Positions 44,220-52,500 of a stretch of DNA of 64,000 bases are shown in pieces. The position numbers were made by a program, and so were the translations under genes. The stretch is taken from contig NZ_JABXXP010000002.1 of the NCBI RefSeq assembly GCF_013376155.1, forward strand, positions 1 through 64,000, given 5' to 3'. The notes under the pieces were generated by a model that saw only the letters and a list, made by a program, of their open reading frames with translations, was not told the origin of the DNA and made no database searches. Source of the DNA: Nguyenibacter vanlangensis (GTDB lineage Bacteria > Pseudomonadota > Alphaproteobacteria > Acetobacterales > Acetobacteraceae). Positions within the stretch are counted from its first letter, which is position 1. Each line of letters opens with the position of its first letter.

Positions 44220-45101
44220 TCAGGCGAACACGGCGCGATTCCGCGCGATGAACTGCTGGACCGAGAGCGGCGGCGTCCCGGTAATCGTCTCGACGGCATC
44301 GTTGACGCCCGAGAAGATCCCGTCGCGATAGTTTTGCGCGACCTCGACAAGGTGCTGTACGAGGAACGGCGGAAATCCGTAGAGATTTTCCATCTTGTCC
44401 TTGAACGCCTCGATCGAAGTCGGCGCGTACTCGATCCTGGCGTCGAGCACTTCGCTCATGGCGGCGGCGATTTCGGCATGGTTCATCTCGACCGGACCAT
44501 GGAGGGTATAGATCTTGCCTTCATGGCCCGCCGGCCTGGCCAGGAGGTGGGCGATCACTCGTCCCTGGTCGTCGGTGCTGATCGGGGCATGGCGGCCATT
44601 CTCGAAGGGGAATTCGATCTTTTTCTTCGCCCAGATTTCCTTGGCGAAATGCGGGTACACCAGCCAGTCGGCAAAGAAGGTCGGGCGAATGTGGGTTGTC
44701 GCCACGCCAGACCAGTCGAACACCCGTTCGGACACCCAATGATCCTGCGCGGCATGGCTCGCCGACTCCCGGCGCGCCGAAATTTGCGACATGTTGACGA
44801 TCGAGGCGACGCCCGCTTCCTTCGCGGCTTGCGCGAAACAGGCGGCGGCTCCGATGATTCCGGGCGCAATCGGATAAAGAAAATAGGCCGATTTGACGCC
44901 TTCCATCGCAGCCCGGATCCGGTCGATGTCGGTGAAATCCCCGACCGCGATATCGACGCCGCGCGCCCTCAGGGCAGCCGCCCGCTCATCATCGGCGCGC
45001 ACATAGGCACGGACGCGCCTACCCATCTTCAACAGTTCGTCTATGGCGACGCCGCCGGTCCGGCCCGTCGCGCCGCTTACGAGAAAGTCAGCGTCGCTCA
45101 T
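44220..45101 (-). CDS. NmrA/YtfG-like NAD(P)-binding reductase
   Basis: 293 residues, MSDADFLVSGATGRTGGVAIDELLKMGRRVRAYVR: GATGxxG Rossmann loop of the NmrA atypical SDR family, then GDFTDIDRIRAAMEGVKSAYFLYP. No YxxxK catalytic pair, as usual for NmrA-like quinone oxidoreductase or redox-sensor proteins. ATG at 45101 is right below the paired palindromes. Confidence 0.87.
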   Translation of the reverse strand: MSDADFLVSGATGRTGGVAIDELLKMGRRVRAYVRADDERAAALRARGVDIAVGDFTDIDRIRAAMEGVKSAYFLYPIAPGIIGAAACFAQAAKEAGVASIVNMSQISARRESASHAAQDHWVSERVFDWSGVATTHIRPTFFADWLVYPHFAKEIWAKKKIEFPFENGRHAPISTDDQGRVIAHLLARPAGHEGKIYTLHGPVEMNHAEIAAAMSEVLDARIEYAPTSIEAFKDKMENLYGFPPFLVQHLVEVAQNYRDGIFSGVNDAVETITGTPPLSVQQFIARNRAVFA

Positions 45102-45120
45102 GGTTCTGCTCCGCGCGAAC

Positions 45121-45169
45121 ATAAGAGCATATGCTCCAATACGGACCATATAGGAGCATATGCTCTTAT
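45121..45169. promoter_or_regulatory. Twin palindromic operator before the NmrA-like gene
   Basis: Two perfect GAGCATATGCTC palindromes at 45125-45136 and 45154-45165, centres 29 bp apart. Their flanks are also mirrored, so 45121-45137 is the exact reverse complement of 45153-45169. The block lies 20-68 bp upstream of the NmrA-like ATG and just past the AraC stop. Strong candidate for a repressor site with two cooperatively bound dimers; which protein binds is unknown. Confidence 0.75.
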
Positions 45170-45221
45170 AGTCAAGCCGTTCCCCGCTTCGCTCGGTCGC
45201 CGGATGCGCCGCCCGCATCGG

Positions 45222-46133
45222 TCAGGGCGCAGGAACGGATTGCTGCCGCGCATAGCGCGCCGGCGGCAGTCCGACATGGCGGGTGAAGGCGACGCTGAAA
45301 GCACTCGCGGAGCCGTAGCCGACACGTTGCGCGATCTCGGCGATACCAACCTCGCTCCGCCGGAGCATGTTTTTGGCCAGAGCCATGCGCCAGTTCAGCA
45401 AGTAGGCCATCGGCGCCAGACCGACGACGCGACTGAAACGTTCGAAGAAGGCCGAACGGGAAAGCGCAGCCTCCTTCGCCAATTGTGCGACGGTCCACGT
45501 CTTGGTCGGGCTTTCATGCATCCGGCGTAGCGTCATGGCAAGGCGTTCATCGGCTAGCCCCCGCACGAGACCGGGCGAGAACGGTGTCGCGGCCGTCGAC
45601 CGAAGCGCCTCTATAAGAAGGACCTCGAGCAGGTGGGTGAGGATGACCTCGCGCGCCGGTCGGCGGTCGCGGAACTCGTCTCTGACGAGCTGGACGAGGG
45701 TGGCAAGCCGGGGCTCGCCGCGGACATGCACGACCTGCGGAAGCAGCGACACCAGCAGGTCCGCATCGGGAGAGCCGAAGCCGCAGTGGCCGGCCAGCAT
45801 TCTTAGATCGGGTGGTCCGTCCTGATCGCCGATCCTGAATTCGCCCCCGCCAAGCGCAACCGGCACCGCTTCGGAGGAGTCGGCCGAAGCTGGCATGATG
45901 CTGGTCATTGCGACGCCATAAGCCTCGGGGACCAAGATGAAGTCGCCTGAACGGAGCTCAATGGTCTCGCGCCTGTCAATCGCGAGGCAGCAGGCTCCCT
46001 CGAGAACGACGCAATAGAAGGGCTGCCCGGCGTCCGAGCGGCGGATGTGCCACGGCCCGGCTCCAACGACCAGCTTCGCGTATCGGGCGCTCGGCTGGAG
46101 CAGTGTGACGACCTCCGCCAGCGGATCAATCAT
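45222..46133 (-). CDS. AraC-family regulator with cupin sensor
   Basis: 303 residues. N-terminal cupin (DUF6597/cupin_6-like, residues 10-170: PWHIRRSDAGQPFYCVVLEGACCL ... LRSGDFILVPEAYG). C-terminal double AraC HTH (TVAQLAKEAALSRSAFFERFSRVVG and IAEIAQRVGYGSASAFSVAFTRHVG). Divergent from the SDR at 46,235, its probable target; the NmrA operon lies downstream on the same strand. Confidence 0.9.
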   Translation of the reverse strand: MIDPLAEVVTLLQPSARYAKLVVGAGPWHIRRSDAGQPFYCVVLEGACCLAIDRRETIELRSGDFILVPEAYGVAMTSIMPASADSSEAVPVALGGGEFRIGDQDGPPDLRMLAGHCGFGSPDADLLVSLLPQVVHVRGEPRLATLVQLVRDEFRDRRPAREVILTHLLEVLLIEALRSTAATPFSPGLVRGLADERLAMTLRRMHESPTKTWTVAQLAKEAALSRSAFFERFSRVVGLAPMAYLLNWRMALAKNMLRRSEVGIAEIAQRVGYGSASAFSVAFTRHVGLPPARYARQQSVPAP

Positions 46134-46234
46134 ATTCAGGACTCTTACTAACTAAATATAGATTTTCAATAATAGATGATCCAGATAAGGCGGTCTATCC
46201 TCTTGGCGTAGACAACCACTCCCGAGAGTCCTTC

Positions 46235-46978
46235 ATGAAAACCATTCTGATCACCGGGTGCTCTTCCGGCTTCGGGCTTGAAACGGCCGAATATTTCCTC
46301 GATCGCGACTGGATGGTTGTCGCGACGATGCGCACACCACGCGAAGACGTGCTGCCCGCTTCAAAGAACGTGCGCGTGCTCGCACTCGATGTGACGGATC
46401 CGGACAGCATCCGGCAAGCCGTCGAGGCTGCGGGGCCGCTTGACGCTCTCGTCAACAATGCCGGTTTCGGTGCGGCGGCGCCGTTCGAGGTCACGCCCAT
46501 GTCGACGATACGCGAGGTCTTCGAAACCAACAGCTTCGGCACGATGGCGGTGACGCAGGCGGTGCTGCCGCAGTTCAGAGGGCGCAAGGCCGGCGTGGTC
46601 GTGAACGTCACGTCGAGCGTAACCTTGAGGGCCATCCCGCTGATCGCAGCCTACACAGCGAGCAAGGCGGCGGTGAACGCATTCACCGAGTCGATGGCGC
46701 TGGAACTCCAGCCGTTCGGCGTGCGCGCACACCTCGTGCTTCCTGGACGCGCTCCCGAAACCCGCTTCGCCGAGAATGGCAGCTCCCGCATGCAGGGCCT
46801 CGACCACGAGGCCTATGCCGATCTCGTCAAGGGCTTCATGGCTGGATTCAGCGAACCAGGACCGATCACGCATCCGCAGGATGTCGCCAAAGCCGTATGG
46901 CGCGCGGTGACCGATCCCTCAAGTCCCGTGCGGATCCCCGCAGGGGCTGACGCGGTGGCCTGGGCCGGGGCGAGCTGA
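46235..46978 (+). CDS. SDR-family oxidoreductase
   Basis: 247 residues, KTILITGCSSGFGLETAEYFLDRDWMVVATMR, NNAGFG, catalytic Y-T-A-S-K (YTASKAAVNAFTESM). The TGCSSGFG loop is typical of the 17-beta-HSD-like/ 'oxidoreductase' SDR subgroup that is frequently paired with AraC regulators of the type just upstream. Confidence 0.87.
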   Translation: MKTILITGCSSGFGLETAEYFLDRDWMVVATMRTPREDVLPASKNVRVLALDVTDPDSIRQAVEAAGPLDALVNNAGFGAAAPFEVTPMSTIREVFETNSFGTMAVTQAVLPQFRGRKAGVVVNVTSSVTLRAIPLIAAYTASKAAVNAFTESMALELQPFGVRAHLVLPGRAPETRFAENGSSRMQGLDHEAYADLVKGFMAGFSEPGPITHPQDVAKAVWRAVTDPSSPVRIPAGADAVAWAGAS

Positions 46979-47175
46979 CCAGAAGCCTGCCACGTCATCG
47001 CCCCCTAAATCGAACGAGGCCGAGCTTCGGCACGCCGATCAGAGACATGCTCCGCGAGGTGCCCGGCAACGCCGCCGCCGCGTCGATCGCCTTCTTTGTC
47101 TCGGTCGCCCCGGCCCAGGCGATGGTGCCGCGTCCGTTTGATGGGCGGAGCCCGAAGAACGCTTCAGCGAACTGA

Positions 47176-48366
47176 TCATTGATCCGTCCCACCAACCTCG
47201 TTGATGAAGGCGAGCAGGAGCGCGCCGAGCCGAGCCGGCTGTTCCTGTTGGATCCAGTGACCGGCACCGTCAATCAGCGCGATGCCACCCATCCTCGTCG
47301 CCGCCCTCGTCCTCATAAGATCGAGCGCGCCCGGCGCCGCATAGGTGCCCCAATCGCTCTTCCCGCCGATGAAGAGCGACGGGACATCGATCGCCTTGCC
47401 CGAAAACAGGCGTAACTCAGCGTTTAGGTCAGGGTCGGAAAAGACGCGATAAGCCTGCAGGGCGCCCTGAAACCCGGTGCGGCCGTACTCCTCCGTGTAC
47501 ACCCCAAGTTCCGGCTCGGTGAGCCATTTGCAGGCCTTGACCTCGGCGGCGGACGGTTCGAATGGAGCCACCGTCTCAGGCATCGTCTTGCCGAGATCCA
47601 TCACGTAATAAGTAGGCATCTGTGCAAGGTCTGCGGCGGTTCCTCCCTTCAACGGATAGGGCTTGTTTCCTGGCCAGTCAGCGCTCTTGACGTAGAAAAA
47701 TGCACGAAGAAATCTGCGTAAACCCTGAGGCGGGTGCCACATGTCGTCATTCGCCCGCCGCCCGCTGAGATATTGCTGATAATACGCTCTCGGCGGGTCC
47801 AGCGCCGCCAGCGCCGTCGCCAAATTTTGAAATTGATTGTTCGGTTGGACCGACGCTGCCTCGCTTTCCGCAGTGTTGAACGGAAACGCCGGCGGACCGG
47901 GGAACGGTGCGCTCATCAGCACCACCGAGGGAAAGACGTCAGGTCGGGCCAGCGCACAATAGGCCGCCACGGGCGAGCCGAAATCGTGCCCGACAAGCAT
48001 CGCCGTCCGTCGAAACCCCAACGCCGAAACCAGTCCGAGGGCGTCACGCGTCATATTCAAGAGGCTGAAGGGCCCAAGAGGGGCATCATAGCCGTTCACC
48101 CAACCGGTGGTGCGGCCAAAACCCCGCTGGTCGGGTGCCACGACATGGTAGCCGGCATCGGCCAGGATCGGAATCAGATGCCGCCAGCCGTAAGCCAGAT
48201 CCGGAAAGCCATGCAGAAGCAGTGCGAGCGGCCTGCCCGAGCTTTCGTAACCGGCCTCGAGAATATGGACATCGAGGCCATTGACCCCACGGATCATGCG
48301 CGAGCGGACCCCCGTGGGAAGCGTTCCCCCGCCATATGTCGGTGTCGTCAAATCAGTTCCTCCCAT
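47176..48366 (-). CDS. Epoxide hydrolase-like alpha/beta hydrolase
   Basis: 396 residues. HGFPDLAYGWRHLIPILADAGYHVVAPDQRGFGRT (HGxP oxyanion) and VGHDFGSPVAAYCALA with Asp as nucleophile mark the epoxide-hydrolase/haloalkane dehalogenase branch; His in GHWIQQEQP near the end. Insert of about 120 residues between forms a large cap. Catalyses hydrolysis of epoxides or related substrates; not shown. Divergent from the TetR gene at 48,511 with a large palindrome between them. Confidence 0.86.
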   Translation of the reverse strand: MGGTDLTTPTYGGGTLPTGVRSRMIRGVNGLDVHILEAGYESSGRPLALLLHGFPDLAYGWRHLIPILADAGYHVVAPDQRGFGRTTGWVNGYDAPLGPFSLLNMTRDALGLVSALGFRRTAMLVGHDFGSPVAAYCALARPDVFPSVVLMSAPFPGPPAFPFNTAESEAASVQPNNQFQNLATALAALDPPRAYYQQYLSGRRANDDMWHPPQGLRRFLRAFFYVKSADWPGNKPYPLKGGTAADLAQMPTYYVMDLGKTMPETVAPFEPSAAEVKACKWLTEPELGVYTEEYGRTGFQGALQAYRVFSDPDLNAELRLFSGKAIDVPSLFIGGKSDWGTYAAPGALDLMRTRAATRMGGIALIDGAGHWIQQEQPARLGALLLAFINEVGGTDQ

Positions 48367-48444
48367 GGGTTTGCGTGGCCCGGTCGCAGTGAAGCCGCAA
48401 CCAGGGCGGCCGCCCCCATCGCCAAGACGGCGCCGAACTTTTTA

Positions 48445-48477
48445 TATGGTGATTGCCATAGTATGGCGATCACCATA
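48445..48477. promoter_or_regulatory. TetR-type operator, 33-bp interrupted palindrome
   Basis: TATGGTGATTGCCATA (48445-48460) and TATGGCGATCACCATA (48462-48477) are reverse complements at 15 of 16 positions around a single G. Each half is itself a partial dyad, giving four TATGG/CCATA boxes, as expected for LmrA/QacR-like proteins binding as two dimers. It lies 33 bp before the TetR ATG and 78 bp before the hydrolase ATG. Confidence 0.78.
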
Positions 48478-48510
48478 GCGGAGTCAAGCGAAGCGTGGTA
48501 TATTCACGGC

Positions 48511-49092
48511 ATGGCACGTAAGACTGACGCACGCGCTCGCGCGATCGCCGCGGCGGAACGGCTTTTTCGCATCCAAGGCTACACTGCGACTGGATTGACC
48601 CAGATCCTTGAAGAAAGCGGTGCGCCTAAAGGATCGTTCTACTTTCACTTTCCTCGCGGAAAGACTCAGCTCGCAGAAGAAGCGATCGACCATTACATTG
48701 CATGTAGAATTGCCGTATTGCAGGACATCTCGGCGAAGACGACAGGCGATGCTCTGAATTTTGTTAATCGGATTTTCAGTACATTCGCGGCCGAAATGGT
48801 CGCCTCCGATTTCCAGTATGGATGTCTCATGCAAAATCTGGCGAACGAGCTGCCGGCGCTCGATGCCGAGTTGACCAAACGGGTAGCGCGCGGATTTGTC
48901 GATTCGACCGAGATAATTGCGGAGCATTTCAGGGGATGCGGCTTCGCTCCCGCGCGCGCATCCTCTAGCGCAGCCGCATTGGTTGCGGCCCTCGAAGGCG
49001 CGCGAACGATCGCCCGCCTGGAACGCACACCGGCTATATTCGAGGCGCTGGCGGATGTTAGTGTCCAGAGGTGGGCTGCCCCCGAGGCGTGA
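48511..49092 (+). CDS. TetR-family regulator (LmrA/YxaF type)
   Basis: 193 residues from MARKTDARARAIAAAERLFRIQGYTATGLTQILEESGAPKGSFYFHFPRGKTQL (HTH 10-55). The long open frame upstream of 48,511 is antisense to the hydrolase. The C-terminal domain (CLMQNLANELPALDAELTKRV) matches the LmrA/YxaF ligand domain. Likely represses the divergent epoxide hydrolase-like gene through the palindrome at 48,445. Confidence 0.9.
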   Translation: MARKTDARARAIAAAERLFRIQGYTATGLTQILEESGAPKGSFYFHFPRGKTQLAEEAIDHYIACRIAVLQDISAKTTGDALNFVNRIFSTFAAEMVASDFQYGCLMQNLANELPALDAELTKRVARGFVDSTEIIAEHFRGCGFAPARASSSAAALVAALEGARTIARLERTPAIFEALADVSVQRWAAPEA

Positions 49093-49306
49093 TCCGGGTC
49101 CAATGTCATCGCCTGGTGGACTCCGGTGGATACACAGGCACGCCCCTACGACCGTCACCGCCTGCGCACGGCATCGGCCATCGGCCCCTTCCATGGGCTG
49201 CCGGGACAACCGCCCGCTCCCCTGACAGAGGACGCCCACCGCTGGCTGGCTCCGAGACGCATGGAAGGCATGGTCCGGACATCGGCCGGATTTGGTTCTC
49301 GGACGT

Positions 49307-49432
49307 TCAGGTCTCGATGGTTCGGAGGAAGCGAATCAGTTCTTCGTTGAACCGTTCCGCCGCCTCCATCGGCACCATGTGTGAAGCGCCTGGAATAACG
49401 ACCATCTCGGCTCCCGGGTTGTCTCGGCCGAC
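49307..49432 (-). pseudogene. 3' end of an alpha/beta hydrolase gene
   Basis: Minus-strand codons read NPGAEMVVIPGASHMVPMEAAERFNEELIRFL before the TGA at 49307: the catalytic His loop and last helix of an alpha/beta hydrolase. The remaining ~230 residues are missing; the break point adjoins the MmyB-type fragment. Confidence 0.72.
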
Positions 49433-49724
49433 TTATGACCTCTGGGCGTATGATCGCGCCTTCGTACAGTTGCTGGAGCGCGTGCAGGCAGGGTGCAAGG
49501 AACTCGCGCACTGGTGGAAGGACCACGCCGTCCAAGCGTCCTCATCGGGAACCAAACGGCTACATCATCCAATCAACGGCCCGATCTGTTACGAATATAC
49601 GACATTCCAGGCCCACGAGGATTTTGGACTGAAATTGGCGGTTTATCTGCCGGCCACGCAAAACGCGCCGCAGCAGGATGCGCATCAGCCGCTCAGCAGA
49701 AACATGGGATTTGCCTTGGGGTGA
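49433..49724 (+). pseudogene. C-terminal fragment of an MmyB-type XRE regulator
   Basis: The frame ends at 49,724 with YDRAFVQLLERVQAGCKELAHWWKDHAVQASSSGTKRLHHPINGPICYEYTTFQ, the MmyB-like ligand-binding domain end. The HTH and first half are gone. Together with the hydrolase fragment, this shows a deletion joining two unrelated genes. A GC-rich hairpin (49,731-49,746) follows. Confidence 0.7.
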
Positions 49725-49774
49725 CGGCCGCCGCCCCAAGGGGCGGGGGGCCTTAGCGGGGTGCGTTGCGCACG

Positions 49775-50572
49775 TCAGGCGACGTGGTAGCGCGGGGCGG
49801 GCTTCGGGTTGAGGAACTTCGGGGCCAGGTCACGACGATCCTGTTCCCAACGGATCCAGGCCTCACCTTCGTGAAGGCCCGGGATGGTCACCAACTCGCC
49901 CGCGTCCAGGCCGGCCAGGGCGGCGTCGACCAGGTCGGAGGCCTGCATGGTGATTTCGGCGGTCTTCTGGGGCGCGTAGCCGGCGACGTCCCAGAACGCC
50001 GTGGCGGTCGCGCCGGGCAGCACCGTCTGGATGCGGACGCCCTTCTCGGCCAGGTCCTTCTGCAGCGAATGACCGAAGCTGAGCACGTACGATTTCGAGG
50101 CGCTGTAGACCCCGTTCAGGGCCTCCACCGCGACGCCCACCACCGACGAGATGTTGATGATGGTGCCGGCGCCGCGGGCCACGAAGGCCGGGGCGGCGGC
50201 GTAGGTCAGACGAGTCAGGGCGGTGATATTCAGGTCGATCATCGCCTCCATCTTGTCGATGTCGGCCTGCAGGATCGAGGCAACCGAGCCGACGCCGGCA
50301 TTGTTGACCAGCATGGTGATCTTGGGATCGTCGCGGAGCACCGCCTCGACTTTCGCCAGATCGGCGTGATTGTTCAGGTCGGCGACCAGCGGGGTGACCG
50401 TCACTCCGGTCTCGGCCTGCAGGCGCCCGGCGGCCGCCTGAAGCCGCTGCTCATTGCGGGCGACCAGGATCAGGTCATAGCCGCGCTTGGCGAGGCGATC
50501 GGCGTACATCGCGCCGATGCCGGTCGACGCGCCGGTAATCACGGCGACGCCTTTGGTGGATGGACTGCTCAT
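49775..50572 (-). CDS. SDR-family oxidoreductase next to a GlxA regulator
   Basis: 265 residues from the ATG at 50572 (GGAG at 8-9 nt). TGASTGIGAMYADRLAKRGYDLILVAR, NNAGVGSVAS and catalytic Y156-S-A-S-K160 all present. Closest in-window relative is the degenerate SDR at 20,811, same length and same neighbourhood of GlxA and motif sites. DltE/YdfG-like group. Divergent from the GlxA gene; the motif site A lies 71 bp before its ATG. Confidence 0.88.
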   Translation of the reverse strand: MSSPSTKGVAVITGASTGIGAMYADRLAKRGYDLILVARNEQRLQAAAGRLQAETGVTVTPLVADLNNHADLAKVEAVLRDDPKITMLVNNAGVGSVASILQADIDKMEAMIDLNITALTRLTYAAAPAFVARGAGTIINISSVVGVAVEALNGVYSASKSYVLSFGHSLQKDLAEKGVRIQTVLPGATATAFWDVAGYAPQKTAEITMQASDLVDAALAGLDAGELVTIPGLHEGEAWIRWEQDRRDLAPKFLNPKPAPRYHVA

Positions 50573-50642
50573 CGTGTTTCTCCGTCTCGACGGCTCGTGA
50601 TTGAGCCCGTGGACAGACACTAAGCTTGCAGCCAAAAGTCTC

Positions 50643-50671
50643 AAATGTCATATAAGCGGACATTTAGGACA
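50643..50671. promoter_or_regulatory. GlxA-linked operator-like motif, site A
   Basis: AAATGTCATA at 50643-50652 and AGGACA at 50666-50671 (TGTC-N18-GACA). It lies 14 bp before the GlxA-type gene ATG (50686) and 71 bp before the SDR ATG. Same relation to its regulator gene as site B at 17,608. Confidence 0.7.
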
Positions 50672-50685
50672 TAGGGCGGGACGCC

Positions 50686-51666
50686 ATGCGTGACATCGCT
50701 TTCCTCGTTTACCCCGGCTATTCGCTGATGGCGCTGGCCATGGTGGCGGGCTTCGAAGTGGCCAATTCTATGGTCGATCCCGAGCCCTACGCGTTCCACT
50801 ACGTGTCCGAAGAGGGCGGCCCGATCAAAACCTCGACTGGCCTGAAGCTGGAAACAGAGCAGTTCACGGAAAAGCCGTTCGACACGCTTGTCGTCGGCGG
50901 TGCCGCCGTGATTGCACCCTCAACCCCTGGCGTCATCGAATTCATGCGGGACGCGCCCAGGCGTCATCGGCGGATCGCAGCGGTCTGCACCGGCGCCTTC
51001 GTCCTGGCCGAGGCGGGACTCCTGGATGGGCGGCGCGCCACCACCCACTGGATTCATGCGCGCGCGCTACAGCGGACTTATCCGAAGGCGAAGATGGAAG
51101 AGGATCGCATCTTCATCAACGACGGGCCGATCTGGACGTCGGCGGGCATGACGGCCGGTGTCGACCTCGGCCTGGCGCTCATCGAGAACGATCTCGGACC
51201 CGAGATCGCCAAGGCCGTGGCGCGAAAACTGGTCATCTACCATCGTCGCGGCGGCGGGCAGTCGCAGTTCTCCACCTTGCTCGAGCTCTCGCCGAAATCG
51301 GACCGCATCCAGGCGGCCCTCGCCTACGCACGCGATAACCTTCATAAGCCCTTGACCGTCCCCGACCTTGCCGAAGCGGCCAACCTCAGCCCGCGTCAGT
51401 TCAGCCGCGCCTTCCACGCCGAAACGGGCCAGTCTCCGGCCAAGGCGATCGAGAATCTTCGGGTCGAGGGCGCGCGCAATCTCATGGAGCAAAGCCGCCA
51501 TCCGATCGACATGGTGGCCCGGCAAACCGGCTTTAGCGACCGCGACCACATGAGGAGAGCATTTCTTCGCGCTTTTGGGCAGCCGCCACAGGTTCTCCGC
51601 CGTAATGCCCGGCTGGGGTCAATCGACATCAACGACGAAGCTGACGAGCCCATCGGCGCGGTGTAA
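50686..51666 (+). CDS. GlxA-family AraC regulator with DJ-1/PfpI domain
   Basis: 326 residues. DJ-1/PfpI domain at 1-190 (DIAFLVYPGYSLMALAMVAGFEVANS; AAVCTGAFVLAEAGLLDGRRATTHW with the elbow cysteine), AraC double HTH at about 220-320 (VPDLAEAANLSPRQFSRAFHAETGQSPAKAIENLRVEGARNLMEQSRH; DRDHMRRAFLRAFGQPPQ). Nearly the same architecture and recognition helices (LSPRQFSRAF) as the gene at 17,651, consistent with both proteins reading the same DNA motif. Confidence 0.9.
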   Translation: MRDIAFLVYPGYSLMALAMVAGFEVANSMVDPEPYAFHYVSEEGGPIKTSTGLKLETEQFTEKPFDTLVVGGAAVIAPSTPGVIEFMRDAPRRHRRIAAVCTGAFVLAEAGLLDGRRATTHWIHARALQRTYPKAKMEEDRIFINDGPIWTSAGMTAGVDLGLALIENDLGPEIAKAVARKLVIYHRRGGGQSQFSTLLELSPKSDRIQAALAYARDNLHKPLTVPDLAEAANLSPRQFSRAFHAETGQSPAKAIENLRVEGARNLMEQSRHPIDMVARQTGFSDRDHMRRAFLRAFGQPPQVLRRNARLGSIDINDEADEPIGAV

Positions 51667-51768
51667 CGAACAGGTCTTCGCCCCGTTCGGATATTCCGTT
51701 CCGATATGCCGCCGAAAACCATGAATGACCGTGAAGCCGCCGTCCTGGTCGGGGACGGCGGCAATCGT

Positions 51769-52416
51769 TCAGGCCGCGAAGCTGGGGCGCCCGGCGACCT
51801 TGTCGCACCACCGGCGCGTCGCGCCATTCCCGTCCGGGATCGGGAGGGCCAACGCCTTGGCCGCGAAATCGATCGCGACGACGGCGGTAATGTCGGCCGC
51901 GCTGAACCGGTCGCCCGCGACGAACGGCGCCTCGCCGAGCCTGGTTTCCAGATCGGCATGGAAATCCGCGATCCGCTGATAGCCGCGCTCCACGATCCCC
52001 GGGATCTGCTCGTAACCGTGCGTGCCGACGATTGCGCGCCCCTTGAGCCCCGGAACCTTGTTGCGGATGGTCTCCATCACCGCCGCAAAGCCCTCAAGCT
52101 CCATCCGGCATTCCCACATCGTCACCAGCGCCTTGTCCGCGGGCGATGTGCCGAGCAACGGCGTGCCGGGATAGGCCTCTTCAAGATAACGCAGGATCGC
52201 CGGCACCTCGCCGATCGCCGTCCCGTCTTCGAGAACCAGCGTCGGGACGACCTGGCGCGGATTGATTTTGACGTAGGCTTCGGAGAACTGCTCCTTCGCG
52301 CCGAGATCGACGGGGACGCGCGAGACGCAAATTCCCTTCTCCGCGATAAAGATGCGAACGCGGCGCGAATTGGGCGAGCCGCTCGACTCATAGAGTTTCA
52401 GATGATCGTTTGACAT
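51769..52416 (-). CDS. Glutathione S-transferase
   Basis: 215 residues from MSNDHLKLYESSGSPNSRRVRIFIAEKGI. Thioredoxin-like N-domain (1-80) with SPNSRRVRIFIAEKG and the cis-Pro/glutathione region NPRQVVPTLVLEDGTAIGEVPAILRYLEEAYP; C-terminal helical domain to 215. Conjugates or reduces electrophiles with glutathione in the cytoplasm. Followed on the same strand's upstream side by an SDR gene, with a terminator between. Confidence 0.9.
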   Translation of the reverse strand: MSNDHLKLYESSGSPNSRRVRIFIAEKGICVSRVPVDLGAKEQFSEAYVKINPRQVVPTLVLEDGTAIGEVPAILRYLEEAYPGTPLLGTSPADKALVTMWECRMELEGFAAVMETIRNKVPGLKGRAIVGTHGYEQIPGIVERGYQRIADFHADLETRLGEAPFVAGDRFSAADITAVVAIDFAAKALALPIPDGNGATRRWCDKVAGRPSFAA

Positions 52417-52467
52417 GACAGCACCATTTTGAATGGGAATGAGAACGGGGATGTCGGGCATGCCAGC

Positions 52468-52494
52468 GGGGGCCGGGTTTCGACCCCGGCCCCC
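52468..52494 (-). terminator. Hairpin terminator after the SDR gene
   Basis: GGGGGCCGGG (52468-52477) pairs perfectly with CCCGGCCCCC (52485-52494) around a 7-nt loop. It lies just past the SDR stop (52501, minus strand) and before the GST start. No long T-run, but stem strength is high. Confidence 0.55.
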
Positions 52495-52500
52495 TTGGGT

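Noticed and set aside
46995-47273. 92-codon minus-strand frame after the epoxide hydrolase stop
   Set aside because: Most of it overlaps the hydrolase in another frame; the part beyond has no family motif or SD.
47734-49092. 452-codon version of the TetR protein
   Set aside because: The first 259 codons are antisense to the epoxide hydrolase and cross the operator; the TetR domain starts at 48,511.
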